Shown: in pieces, positions 1 to 12,175 of the stretch | How the letters are laid out: each line of letters starts with the position of its first letter | Numbering within the stretch: position 1 is the stretch's first letter | Assembly (NCBI GenBank): GCA_030068075.1 | Contig: CM057826.1 | Location: forward strand, 67,057,312 to 67,121,311 | Source of the DNA: Paguma larvata | Taxonomy: Eukaryota > Chordata > Mammalia > Carnivora > Viverridae | DNA: 64,000 nucleotides | Direction of reading: 5' to 3' | Notes under the pieces: generated by a model | Databases searched by the model: none | Told to the model about the DNA's origin: nothing | The model's input: the letters and a program-made list of their open reading frames with translations, nothing else | Made by a program: the position numbers and the translations under genes

Positions 1-52
1 CCCCCTCTCTCTCAAAAATAAATAAACACTAAAAAATGCTCTTTTAACTTAA
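1..52 (+). repeat. 3' tail of a carnivore SINE cut by the window edge
   Basis: The window opens inside the CT-rich run and A-rich tail (AAATAAATAAAC) that end felid tRNA-Lys SINEs. The tRNA-like head lies before position 1, so only the last ~50 bases are visible. It sits about 20 bases before the next SINE in the same orientation. Confidence 0.6.
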
Positions 53-70
53 AAAAAATGTAATCTTCAG

Positions 71-304
71 GGACGCCTGAGTGGTTCAATTGGTTGAGCA
101 ACCCACTCTTGATTCCTGCTCATGTATTGATCTCATGGTTTGTGAATTCAAGCTCCACACTGGGCTCCTGCTAACAGTTTGGAGCCTGCTTGGGATTCTC
201 TCTCTTCCCTTCCCCTGCTCACTCTCTCTGTTGCTCAAAATAAATAAATAAACTTTATATATATATATATATATATATACGTATATATATATATATATAT
301 ATAT
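71..304 (+). repeat. SINEC-type tRNA-Lys SINE with (TA)n tail
   Basis: The head reads GACGCCTGAGTGGTTCAATT, a diverged form of the usual GCGCCTGGGTGGCTCAGT. It is followed by the tRNA-like body, the CT-rich run and AATAAATAAATAAAC. The poly-A end has turned into a (TA)n tract. It lies in FER intron DNA downstream of the exon at 1376-1475, and in the opposite orientation to the gene. No clear target-site duplication was found. Confidence 0.85.
256..304. repeat. (TA)n microsatellite with a central ACGT
   Basis: About 24 TA units are split by a single ACGT near 279, making the whole tract self-complementary. It arose in the tail of the SINE at 71 and is likely to vary in length. Confidence 0.9.
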
Positions 305-1375
305 TAAAAAAAAACAGCCTTCGGATTTTCTACGTGCCTTCCTACTATTAATACAACACTAAATGGTATTTTATCTAGATTAAAAGTAATAAAAAACTAA
401 TAAAGAACAATTACTATCTGTCAAAAATCTTTGATAGCGTAAGTACTATGCACAAGAACTATTTAAAATTTTATTATGACATCAGAATTAGATTTCATTT
501 TTTAAACCAAAATAAACTATTATATTACGAAGGAAAGAAGTAAGAAAGGGAAGGAGGGAGAACTGCATCTTAATCAGTATCTCTTTTAGTCTCCTGCGAT
601 TAACAGCATAAATATGGTGTTTTCATTCTGCAAGATATATTCAAATGTAGGAGCTATTTATTTCATTTACCTCCATAAAATAAGAATATAATACACAAGT
701 AAAAGACGAAGAGAAATATGTTAGCAAAAGAAAAAAGAAGATAGAGTAACTAATAAAGCATATATTTAGACAGGAAGAATATTTTTAAAAAACCTCCAAC
801 TTTGATCATTAAAAAGCAATCTAAATATGAAGACAGTTTACTCACATTTAAAGACTCATAACCATAAATACCTGTTTGAAGCATAAATAATATGTTTCTA
901 TTTACTTCCAAAGCTTCTTATGAAAATATTAGGACAATACAGGCACATAAAATTAAGCTATGAAGGCAAAATTAATGCTATAAAATGATTTGGCTGTTTT
1001 AGTGGCTTTTAAATACCATAGGCCTTTCGAGGGCTAAAAAAGGTACCTAAACAAATACAACCTTATTTCCCTTATTTATACTCAGTAATTAAGTAAGTAA
1101 ATCTGATGCTAGAAAGAAAATTTTAAATATTCCTTGTGTTCTGTTTACAAGTGCTACATAATTCCATTTAGTATGAACTACTCAAAAATACATCATTTCA
1201 AAAAAAAATAGAAAGGCTTATTAAACAGTTTGACTATTAGTCTATTTTGACATATTTTGATATTTTTTAAATGCAAATTGGTCTAAGTGGAATTATTCTA
1301 CTACTTATAAAGACAATCTTCAAATGGTAAGAATAAAAATCACTAAAATAAACATTTTTCATAATTTTGCCATAC
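305..1375. other. FER intron downstream of the third coding exon, nothing recognised
   Basis: AT-rich sequence on the 3' side of the FER exon at 1376-1475. It begins on the minus strand with the donor GTATGG at 1375. I see no repeat family or open frame that I can name. Confidence 0.6.
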
Positions 1376-1475
1376 CTTTAGCTAAAGCTTCTTTATATTT
1401 CTCTCTGGCAGAACTCATTTCTTTTATTAACTGTCTATAGCTGGACTTTAATTTCTCTAATTCTGTTTTTGTAAC
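1376..1475 (-). CDS. FER: FER tyrosine kinase, third coding exon (F-BAR, residues ~128-161)
   Basis: Minus strand. The exon is 100 bases: 33 codons plus the first base of a split glycine codon. The acceptor TTTATTTTTTGACAG precedes 1475 and the donor GTATGG follows 1376. It translates as [20 protein letters not shown], then [13 protein letters not shown], which fits the recalled FER sequence directly after the previous exon's EAEMIK. This is a helical, charged segment of the F-BAR domain, which dimerises and binds curved phosphoinositide-rich membrane. FER acts in the cytoplasm and at cell junctions, downstream of growth-factor receptors and cadherins. The frame is open and both splice sites are canonical. 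The next exon lies beyond position 1. Confidence 0.93.
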
Positions 1476-2329
1476 CTGTCAAAAAATAAAAGCAGAAAAA
1501 ATTTTAAATGCTTAAATTTATATTTATCAAACTCTTAAGTTCCAAAGCATTACCTGATACGTATTTTTTATTATATATAGATCAGGTTGCTTCTTAATAT
1601 ACATTATAGACAATATATTAATAACTGGTTTAGAAATCAGTGATAAATTCAACGCCATATGAAAAAAGAAAAACATCTCTTAAAAAGAAAAGCAAATCAA
1701 GAGATAGTGCTGTCATCATCTAAACTTTAAAGACCAATAAATTACTATGCTATGTATAAAATATTTTTTCCAAAAAAATATTTACTTAAATTTACAGAGT
1801 AACTGAGTTGTTATAATTTACCAATTCTAACGAGTTTTTTCAGTTTTTGTGTTTTGGGTTTTTCGGATATTATAACATCAATGAAGAGAAGATGTATCTA
1901 ACAATCACTGCTGGCTACATAATAAACATGATAGTGGTCATTACATACATACATGAATTCGGTTTTTGTATCTATAGAAAGACTAAACAAATTTAGGTCC
2001 TTGATTCTATAGTCAAAAAACATTTAAATAGCCTTTAGGGGACAAAATAAGAGTCCTAGATGGTATCTGAAAAACTTCTAATATACCTTTGAGAAGACTA
2101 AGATATCAGCAGCATCGAAAACTTACAAAAAGGACATAAGCAACTTGATAGAATATCCCAGAGTCCACTTTTAACAAACTTTGCATCATAATTATTCTTG
2201 ATGGCAGAGAGGACAACAATGTACAAAATAAACCAAAAATATTAACAGGTATGATACAGACATAAATAAGTAAGAATTATTCCTTTAAAAAAGAAAACTC
2301 AATAATTAACTTCTTTTAATGGACTTTAT
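1476..2329. other. FER intron segment, nothing recognised
   Basis: AT-rich intron DNA between the FER exon at 1376-1475 and the old L1 that begins near 2330. No further repeat or open frame could be named. Confidence 0.5.
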
Positions 2330-4595
2330 GTTTTTGTTTTGTTTTTTTTTTTTTTTTTGAGGAGATTTAGTTTCACAGCAAAACTGAGCAGAAAATACAG
2401 AGATTTCCCATATACCTTCTTTACATACTGATACACAGTCATCTCCCATTAGAGTGGTACATTTGTTACAGTAGATGAACCTACAATGACACATCATTAT
2501 TGCCCAAAGTCCATTAGTTTCATTCCTGGTGTACACACTATGAATGTGAACAAATAAAGCAACATATATCCACCACTACAGTACCATACAAAGTACTTTC
2601 ACTGTCATAAAACCCTCTGTGCTACACCTACTCATCCCTCTCCCCTAACCCCTGGCAACCACTCATCTTCTTATTGTCTCCACAGTTTCCCTTTTCCAGA
2701 ATATCATATAATTAGAAACATGCAGTATATACCCTTTTAAGATTGTTTTCTTTCATTGACTAATATGTATGTAAGTTTCCTCCATGTCCCTTTGTGGCTT
2801 GATAGCTACTTTCTTTGAGCATTAAATAATATTCCGTATTCAATATTCTGTTGACCATTCTGGGTCATTTGCATCTCCATATAAACTTTAGAATCAGTTT
2901 GTCAATAACCACAAAATAACTTGTGGATTGGGACTATGTTAAATCTAAAGAGCAAGCTGGGAACAACTGACTTCTTGACGATATTAGTCTTCTCATCCAC
3001 AAATAAGGGATCTCTCTCCAAATATTTCAATTCTTTGATTTCTGTCATTGGAGTTCCACTGTTTTCCTCCTATAGATCTTGTATATACCTTGTTAGATTT
3101 CTACCTAATATTTCGTTTTTGGAGATGCTAGTGAAAATGACATTGTTTTTAGTTTCATATTCTACTTGTTTATTGTTGATGTATAGAAAAGTTACTGACT
3201 TTTGTATGTTTATATTGTATCCTGCAACCTTGCTATAATCACTTATTAATCCCAAGATCTTGTGTTTTTGACTCTCCTGGATTTTCTACATAGACAATTC
3301 TACAAAGACAAAGAATCTTTACTTCTTTGTTCCCAGTATGTATGTATTTTATTTATTTTTTTTTGTGGTATTGCATTGGCTAAGACTTCCAGTATGATGT
3401 TAACAAGTAATTGTAAGAGGAAACATTCCTGCCTTGCTTCTGATCTTAGCAGGAAAGTTTCTATTTTCTTAACATTAAGCATGGGGTTAGCTGTAGATTT
3501 TTTATATATATTCTTTATCAAGTTGAAGAAGGTTTCCTCCTTTCCTAGCTTACCGAGAATTTTTATCATGAAAGGGTATTGGATTTTGTCAAATTTTGCC
3601 AAGTGCGTTTTCTGCATCTATTTGCATGCTTTTTTAATCTGTTCATGTCATGGGTTCCATTAATGTTCAAATGTTGTACCAGACTTGCATACCTGAAAGG
3701 AATACCACTTGGTCATGATGTACAATTCTTTTTATGCATTTAGATTTGATTTTCTAATAGTTTGTTAAGGATTTTTGAGTCTATGTTTATGACAGATATT
3801 GGTCTTCAGTTTTCTTTTCCTCTAATATCTTTGTCTGATTTGGTAATCCTGGTCCCATAGAATGAGTTAGGAAGTACCCCTCAATTTCTTTGTCAGAAAG
3901 TTTGTAGAGAATTGGTACGATTTCTTCCTTAAATCTTTGATGGAATTCACCATCTGAGCCTGGTGCTTTTTGTTTTGGAAAGTTATTCAATTTCTTCAAT
4001 ATATAGACGTCCTTTCAGATTGCCTATTCATGTCTGAGTTTTTAGCAGACTGTATTCTCCAGAGAACTGGCAAATTTCTCAAAGGTAATTAAATTTGTAG
4101 GCATAGAGCTATTCATAGTATTCCCTCATTATCCTTTTAATATGGACTATATAGTGATGTCCCCTCTTTTACTTCTGATATTAGTAATTTCTGCCCGTGG
4201 TGTTTTTAGTAGTTATCGTGGCTACAAGCTTATTGATTTTATTGATCTTTTCAAAGAATCAGTTTTTGGTTTTGTTGATTTTTCAACTGATTTCATGTTT
4301 TCACTTTCACTAATTTCCTCTCTAATTTGTATTATTTCATTTCGTCAACTTACTTTGGATCCAATTTGCTCTTTCTTTTTTTCTAATGTTCTAAGGTAGA
4401 AGTTTAGTTGATTGATATTAGATCTTTTTTTTTTTCTAATATACATTCAATGCTATAAATTTCCAATTAAAGACTACTTTTGCATTCCATATATTTTGAT
4501 ATATTTTTTCATTTTCATTTAGTTCAAAATATTTTTAATTTCTCTTGAGATTTCTTCTTTGATCCATGTGGCATTGAGAAGTATGTTGTTTACTC

Positions 4596-4866
4596 TTTTC
4601 TGAAGAAGACATAAAGATGGACAACGGACACATGAAAATATACTCAACATCACTCGTCATCAGGGAAATGCAAACCAAAATTTCAGTAAGATAGCACCTC
4701 ATACCAGTGAGAATCGCTAAAACTAACAACACAGGAAACAAAGGGTGCTGGCAAGGATGCAGATAAAGAGGAATCCAGTTACACTGTTGGTGGGAATGCA
4801 AACTGGTAAAGTCACTGTGGAAAACAATATGGAGGTTCCTCCAAAAGTTAAAAACAGAACTATACT
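4596..4866 (+). mobile_element. Inverted, tail-less LINE-1 ORF2 fragment
   Basis: It reads forward as late ORF2, from about GAAGAAGACATAAAGATGG to GGAGGTTCCTCCAAAAGTTA. It stops before the 3' UTR and has no poly-A on either side. The surrounding L1 runs the other way and resumes at ~4867 with some consensus sequence missing. A short TTACT occurs at both edges. Confidence 0.75.
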
Positions 4867-5940
4867 ATTACTGATTTCAAATTACTTCCACTGTGGTCTC
4901 AGGGTAGACACTGGATGATTTCTATTCTTCTAAATTTATTACAGTATGACTAATCTAGAATGTGGTCTATCTGTTGAATCTTCCATATGAGCTTCAAAGA
5001 ATGGATATTCTGCTGTTGATGACATAGTCTATATATGTTCACTATATCTAAATGATTAATGATCTTATTAATATTAAGTTCACCTATGTCCTTACTGATA
5101 TTCTGCCTGGTGGGTCTTCCATTTCTAATTGGGGATGCTTAAGTCTCCAATTGTAATAGAGCGTTCATCTATTTCTCCTTGCAATTCTATCAGTTTTTGC
5201 AGTTCCATCAGTATTTTGATACTATGTTGTTGGACATATATAACTTAGGGACTGTTATATCTTCTTGCAGAACTGAGTGTTTTATCATTATGTAGTTCCC
5301 CTTTTATCCCTAAGAAGGTTCCTTGCTTTGAAGTCTGCTCTGTCTGAAATTAATATAGTTACTTCTGCTTCCTTTTGATTAGGATTAGCATAGTATATCT
5401 TTCTCCACCCATCTACTATCAATCTATATATGTCTTAATATTTAAAATGGGTTTATTGTAGATAATATATAGTCGGGTCTTGTTTGTAAATCCACTATGA
5501 CAGTATCTGTCCGTTAATGGGCTCATTTAGACCATTGACCTTCAGAGTACTTATTCATATACTTGGATTAATAGGTACCATATTTGTTAGTTTCCTATTT
5601 GTTATCCTTGTTATTTGTCCCTATTTTTGTCTTACATTCTTTTTCCATTTTTCTCTGATTTTAATTATTTTATACAATTCCATCCTCTTTTATTGCTTAG
5701 TGCATCAGTTCTACTTCTTTAACTTTTTTTAGTAGGTGCCCTAGAGTTCACAATATGTATTTATAACTAACACAAGCCTACCTTCAAAGACCACCATACC
5801 ACTATACAATATTTCAAAGACCACTATACCACATGAGTATCTTATAATAACAAAATAATCCTAATTCCTCCTTCCCATCCCTTATATCATTGCTATCATT
5901 CATTTCACTTATATATAAGCATATATAAACTTACATGGGT

Positions 5941-5974
5941 ATATATATATATGTGTATATATATATATATATAT
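5941..5974. repeat. (TA)n/(TG) microsatellite in old L1
   Basis: An alternating TA run with a short GTG interruption, inside the minus-strand L1 near its ORF1/ORF2 junction. It is probably length-variable. Confidence 0.85.
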
Positions 5975-7745
5975 GTACAAACTCAAGATATATTCGTGAC
6001 TGTACATAATTGAATATTCTTGCTTTTATTATTTTCAATAAAGTGTTACATGTTAGATTAATTAAGAATGAGAAAAATAAGTTTTTATTTTATCTTCACA
6101 TTCCATCCCCAGTGCTCGTCCTTTCTTTATGAAGATCTGAGTTTCTGACCTATATTATGTCCTCAATTTTTGTTTGTCAAATAAAGTTTTTATTTCATTT
6201 TTGAAGGATAATTTCACGGGGCACAGAATTCTAAGATAGTGGGTTTTTTCTCTCAACACTTAAATATTTCATTCCACTCCCTTCTTGCCTACTTAATTCT
6301 GAGGAGAAGTCAGATGTAATTCTTGTATTTGTTTTTCTATAGGTAAGGTATTTTTGTACTCAGGCTTCTTTCAGAATTTTTTTCTTTATCTTTGATTACC
6401 TGCTGTTTGAAATAGACATGCCTAAGGTGTAGTTTTTTGGTCATTTATTCTGCTTGGTGTTCTCTGAGCTTCCTGGATCTGTTTTTTGGGGTCTGACATT
6501 AATTTGGGGGAGATTCTCGGTCATTATTGTTTCAAATATTTCTTATTCCTTTCTCTCTTTCTTCTCCTATAGGTATTCCCATTATACATATGTTACACCT
6601 TTTGTAGTTGCCCCCAGTTCTTGGATATTCTGTTTCATTTTTTTTTCAGTCTTTATTCTCTACTTTCAGTTTTATTGATTGCTATTGACACATCCTCAAC
6701 ATTAGAGATTCTTTCCTCCATTGTGTCTAATCTCCTATTAAGCCCATCAAAGGCATTCTTCACTTCTGTTACAGTATTTTAGATCTCTAACATTTCTTTT
6801 TGGTTCTTTCTTAGGATTTCCATCTTTATTCTTACATCACCCATCTGTTGTTTCATACTTTTTATTTTACCCGTTAGAGCCCTTAGCATATTATTCAGAG
6901 CTGTTTTAAATCCTGGTCTGATAATTCCGACATCCCTGCTGCATCTGGTTCTGATGCTTATTCTGTCTCTTCCAATTGTGCATGTTTGGCTTTGGGGATG
7001 CCTTGTTATTTTTTCTTGATTGCCAGGGAGGATGTACTTGGCAAAAGGAACTGATTAAATAGGCCTTTTCTAATGTGGTGATAAGCTGTCAGAAAAAGGG
7101 GAAGTATTTTTAAACTCTATGATTAGGTCTCAGTCTTCTACTGAGCCTGTGCCTCTGGCTGTGAACTTCATATGTGCTACTCAGCTGACCAGCCCATTCC
7201 CCACTCAGAATGGGCAGAAGTTATAAATCTACCTTGCCCCAGATTAGTTAGGTTACGAGTAAACAGTTTCTCCTCAGAGCAGACTTTATTAAGAACAGAA
7301 TGCTTTGGCATATATCAAAATGGTTCCTTTTCCCCTCCTCTTCCTGGAACATGAGATTTTTCTCCAATATTCACTGTGAGAACGTGGTAGAGGTCTGGGC
7401 GGTAAAACGCACAGAAGTGTCGAGGTCCCTCAATAACTGTCTTCTCCTGGAGGTTTTAACTGTCGGAGTTGTCCACACTGAGCATCCAGAATTTGTCAGT
7501 TACAGTCCAGGTTTTCCTACAACCAGTACTGTTACCTAAAGAGGCTTTTGGTCTGATAAGTTGTGATTCTCCGTAATCGCTTGTCTGTCTCTCCAATTTT
7601 AGGGGAGGCCATTTGCCCTGCCACATCACTTCTCTCAAGGATCTAAGATAAGTTGGTGATTTTTCAATTTGTTCAAACTTTAACTCTGTGTTAGGACTGA
7701 GTGACAACTTCTAATCTTCTTACATGCTGGACTAGAAACTGAAGT

Positions 7746-8367
7746 CTTAACTTCTGAAGTTCCTAAAGAACCAATTCATTGTTCTCCAAACTGGCTAATA
7801 AACTGTAAAAAGCAAGCATTTATCCTGACTGTTGTATATGAACTATACCTCAGAGCAGGCAAGTAATTGATATAAGAAAACTTTTTATTGAAAAATTATA
7901 GCTAACAATCATATTAGGAATGAGAGAAGTAAAATACTGCCATTTACAGCCCCAAGTGAAATCCTAGTAAAATAATGGATCTAAGAGTGAACATCAATTG
8001 TTTCTAAAACTATTAGGCAAATGTATGAAGAGAAACTTTTTTAATAGGTTGATCAGGTTAGCAGCACTGGAACCTATTAGTCAAGTTTAAAATCACAAAG
8101 AGATAAACAAGAAGACATTAGATATCTCTAATAGGGAAAAAACAGGTCTATACTGGCACCTATTCTTGCCCAAAATAGACAGAATGTTATCAAGCCCCCA
8201 GATCTAATTAGTCTCTAGTTTACAGGAAAATTGAAGGATGAAGGAATATGTGAAATCACATCACAAGATGCTAACAATAAAATCAAAAATTAAGAAAATT
8301 CAATTCTATAGAGCAAATTACCCAGTTTCTTCCACAAGTAAATAGTATTTTAAAAAGGTTGGGAGTG
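7746..8367. other. FER intron segment, nothing recognised
   Basis: AT-rich sequence between the L1 5' end and the SINE at 8368. It may contain the upstream part of the ancient repeat whose tail is at 8590-8975, but I could not align it with confidence. Confidence 0.4.
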
Positions 8368-8583
8368 GTAGGTGCCTGGGTGGCTCAGTTGGCTAAGTGT
8401 CCAACTCTTGATTGTGGTTCAGGTCATGATCTCAGGGTTCATGTTATCAAGTCCCACATTGGATTCTGCACTGATAGCACAAAACCTTCTAGGATTCTCT
8501 CTCTCCCACTCTCTGCTCTCCCCTGCTTGCACATGCATGTGTTCTCTCTCACTCAAAATAAATAAAAAAACTTTAAAAAAAAA
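8368..8583 (+). repeat. SINEC-type tRNA-Lys SINE
   Basis: The head GGTGCCTGGGTGGCTCAGTT is followed by the tRNA-like body, a CT-rich stretch, CAAAATAAATAAAAAAACTTT and a poly-A run. It lies in the intron between FER coding exons 2 and 3, opposite to the gene. Both flanks are G-rich, but no convincing target-site duplication is visible. Confidence 0.88.
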
Positions 8584-8589
8584 GGGGGT

Positions 8590-8975
8590 GGGGAGATACC
8601 TATAGATTAAAAGAAAATTATTCAAATGCATGTTTGGGTCATGATTCAAATGAACCAACTGAAAAAAATTTAAAAAACAATCATTTGAGCACAGTCAGAA
8701 TATTTAATAACAATAAGGAATTATTGTTATTTTACATGGGTTAATGATAATATAGTTATTTTTAGGAATATTTATTTTAGCAATAATACTAAAATATTTA
8801 TGGATATAATAATATCTGGAATTTTTTAAATGATCCAGTGTATTCAAAAAAAGTAGGTGAATATAGATTTAAAAAAATCTTGATTATGTGGGTGGATCAG
8901 GTGTGGGAGTTCGTTTTACTATTCTCTCTCCTTTTGTACATTTAAAATTTTCATAATAAAAAACATTTTAAAAAG
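8590..8975 (+). repeat. Ancient L1M-like 3' terminal repeat
   Basis: The stretch ending TTTAAAATTTTCATAATAAAA resembles a common eutherian 3' tail. Upstream pieces (GATTCAAATGAACCAACTG; AAGGAATTATTGTTATTTTA) fit the same recalled consensus. Related copies lie at 27405-27770 and 52870-53315. I take it as an L1M-class 3' UTR, with family unassigned. Confidence 0.45.
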
Positions 8976-9348
8976 TTAACCAGTAAAGACAAACTTTGAA
9001 GAAAATTTAGAAAATCATAACTAATTTATTTTTCCTATATTTTCTTTTCTATTATATGCACAGTAAAAAAATGATAAAACTTAAAAGAACTACTGCAGTA
9101 AGTAAAAAATAAAAATTCGAAGTGATAAGAAAGTACTATTTTCTTTCAGAAGAGTACATAAAGTAACAGTACAGCTTAAAATCAATGTTGTATAGTCAAT
9201 AAGAATAAAATATTACTTATTAGACACACCAAAACCTATATTTAATAATAATTGATGACCAATAATTTTTAAAAGTCAAACAAGATAAAATATTTCAGTG
9301 AGTTTCAAAATCAAATTAAAAAAAGAATTCCAGAATAGAAAGACAAAC

Positions 9349-9522
9349 CTTGATCATCTCTGCCTCTATCTGCTGATGAACACCTATAAAACTTTTCTTC
9401 ATCTGTTGCTTGTCTTTGATCATCATGGTGAGCCTGTGTAAGGGTCCAGAATTTAGGTCCTCTGCATGGGTCTTCATTATTCTACTAAGTTGCTCTGTTT
9501 GCTGAATCATAAGTAGCCAAGA
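9349..9522 (-). CDS. FER: FER tyrosine kinase, second coding exon (F-BAR, residues 70-127)
   Basis: Minus strand, 174 bases, exactly 58 codons in phase 0. The acceptor is ...TTTTTTTAAAG before 9522 and the donor is GTTTGT after 9349. The translation begins [20 protein letters not shown] and ends [13 protein letters not shown], matching the recalled FER F-BAR domain. A methionine inside (residue 74) is not a start, because the reading frame continues from the acceptor and joins the upstream exon's NVSK. The segment forms part of the long antiparallel helices of the F-BAR dimer. Relative to the human protein as I recall it, QQMKKSF replaces QQVKKSY, a conservative change. The upstream intron is ~23.5 kb and the downstream intron ~7.9 kb. 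Confidence 0.95.
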
Positions 9523-11549
9523 CTTTAAAAAAATAATAAAGAAATAAAATTAGCACTTGTATTAAAGGCTTCCATTTAGCTGTGCTTTCTTTAAATGTTA
9601 AGGAACTTTAAATATTTAGTTTTACACAAATTATTACATTAATATAAAAATCCCAGGTTTCTGGCAATTGTGCAATGAGCTATGAATGGTTAATATTTAA
9701 CATCTTCAACTTCAAGTACAAATGCTTCAAAATTTAGTAATCACAAACTATGGAGTATTTGAGGAAAAGGATTAAGGCTCTCTGAGAGTTCACACTTGCA
9801 GTCTTCATTTGAACTTCTTGTCTCTTTGTCAACACGTTGATATAATCCTTCTGCCTACACAATACTAATGCCTCAGTAAGGTGACCATTTCCTAATTGTC
9901 AAATGCAACAGATATTTACCCATCTTTATTCTTAGCGTTTCTCTCTGCGGCATCTGATCTTGCTGACTCACTTCTTCCTGAAACTCTTCTTTTTTGGTTT
10001 GCATAGCTTCTTATACTCCAATATACCAACTGGTCTTCTCCTTTTCCTAAAAATCCCTTCTCAATATTTGTACTTGCTATTCTTTTGCTGCTTATGTATT
10101 AAATACTGGTAATCTGTGGATTTCTATCTATTCTCATTTCTTAGTAAAAACCATTAGCCCTCAATAGTTTTTCTAGCACAACACATTCCATCAATAGCAG
10201 ACACACATAATGGTGGAGTTTGGGACAAGGGGGCATATGGATAGTGCTTGAAGAACAAGTCATTTGTTATTACACATTCTAATTTCTAGATACTAAAAAA
10301 AAAGTAACTGAAGAATAACCTTCACTATAGATCTTCAAAATTCTATTTAGAAACAATTGTTGGAGATTTACAATAGGGTCAGGTAAGGTCCATGTTAAAG
10401 ATTAAAAAGTAAACAAGGAATGATTTCAGATATTTACTGAATATTAGAATAATTATCTATGCTATTACTTTTGATCTGTGAATGAAGAGAATTATTCTCC
10501 ATTACTTAATGTTCCAATATAATCCTAAGTCAAAATTTAATAAGCATCTAAATCTAAATAATAGCCTAAGGGAATCAAATTCTTAGTCATAGTCAGAACT
10601 CACCAGGGTCTAACTAGGTAATCTTGTTTTGTTTTTTACTAAATGTAATATACATTTTTTAAAAAATTAACCTTTGAGCTCATTTTTTTTAGCGAGAAGA
10701 GCCATTCTTAGTTATGAAATGTTATTATGAACATGGAATTAAATATGACCTATGAACTCATCATATTTACTTTCAAATTCAAAAATCTAAGTACTAATAA
10801 TATGCTCTTGATACCACAAAGTAATTTAAAACTGATGTATCTCTCCCATTAAAATATAAAATTAACAAAGATGAAAACACCAAAAAACAAAATTATACAA
10901 ACATGGATTAAAAACAAACTAAATATCCTAATAACTTCTGTAACTTTGCCTTTTTCATTTTACATTTTTACTCTAAAAAATACAAAGTTGGGAAAACATT
11001 ATATAGCATGTACAGAATGTTAAAACTACCAAAAAAATGAGAGGAATGAGTCTTCAAAAATTAAATATTCTCTAAGTGCTTCATAGCAATAAATTTTTGG
11101 AATTTTACGTAGGAGTCTTTGCAGCCTAGGAGAAAAGCCCTTCTTGGAAGCCAACATTAAAGGCAAGACAAGTAAGTCAGATTGACCTCTTCCTCCCAGA
11201 AGGCACATCTCACCCTGCCTAATAGCCCTGTTTACTGTAGTTGCTGTGGGAAGTCCAAGCCTCCCAAGTTATATATCATCACCCCAATGACCAATCCTAC
11301 ATTGCCCTCAATATTTCCTAATGTGACTCAGGGCACTCTAGAAAATCCTGTATCCTCAAAAACTCCTTAGAAAACTTCTTATACTTCTTATCAGGACTTT
11401 CCACTTATCTTCTAGCTTTTACAAAAACTTGGCTTTCTCCCATTCCCAATATCCTAATACTGCTAATAAATATTCCCTCTCTTCCTAAAAAAGTCCCTGC
11501 TCTTTTGAAAGTCAGGTCACTCTTCCCAACATTCTATCATTAACTTTTT
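9523..11549. other. FER intron, no recognised repeat
   Basis: About 2 kb of AT-rich intron upstream of the second coding exon. I see no SINE head, L1 motif or convincing gene. Open stretches of ~60 codons here look like chance. Confidence 0.5.
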
Positions 11550-12175
11550 CTGATTCTCCCTCCAAAGCCTATCACAAATCCATCCACTTCTCTCCATTTC
11601 CACTGCCAACCCTTTTGGAAGCTATGACTATCTCTGGCTTAAATTATTACAACACCTCCAAATTGGTGTCCTCTTTTTTACTCATGTTCCTCTCTAACCC
11701 ACTGCCCTTAAAGCAGCAAAAGAAATCATAATTCTCTTGCATAAAACCCTACATTGCCTTTCCTTTTTACTTAAAGAAAAATCCAAACTTTTAAACCCTG
11801 TTTGTCTCAGACTATCTATCCTCTGACCATCCTTCCAACTTCATGTTTTGCTGTTCTCTACCCAACTAAGTAAATAAACCATTGTTTTCCTTCAGTTTCC
11901 CGAACACTCACTCTTTCTGAAAGCTCACCTTCTCCTTCACATGGAAAGATTCATCTCTTCTTTTAGGAAGCAGCAAAACCTTATGTAGGTGTAATTCTTG
12001 CTATTCTCTCTCTTAGCACTTAAAACAACATTTATCTGTATGTCTACTTGTTTGTTTGTTTTTTCTATCTCCTCAACCGGAATGCAACCTCCATGAGGGT
12101 GGTACCATGACTCTTTCCGCCTTAATTTAGGTATTTACTGTGATGCCTTAATAATAGCTACTAAATACTCTTTAA
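11550..12175 (+). repeat. LINE L2 fragment
   Basis: The pyrimidine-rich text follows the L2 3' consensus: a section on lymph-like CACTTCTCTCCATTTCCACTG, then CACTCTTTCTGAAAGCTCACC, then CCATGAGGGTGGTACCATGA and a tail at ~12160. It is diverged, with no open frame. Confidence 0.6.

Larger units (their letters stand above)
2330..7745 (-). mobile_element. Old, long LINE-1 (L1M type), 3' end at left, interrupted
   Basis: Read on the minus strand, the 5' UTR/ORF1-like part lies near 7745-5500. ORF2 endonuclease and reverse transcriptase relics lie at ~5500-2900, and ORF2 end/3' UTR-like sequence at 2870-2330. All frames are broken. Near 2870 the sequence jumps between ORF2 regions, which suggests an internal deletion. 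A plus-strand L1 fragment interrupts it at 4596-4866. It fills most of the 7.9-kb FER intron and runs in the same direction as FER. Subfamily was not determined. Confidence 0.8.

Noticed and set aside
8359..8605. Overlapping open frames of 68-79 codons within the SINE
   Set aside because: They encode the CT-rich SINE body in different frames, as happens at most SINE copies here.
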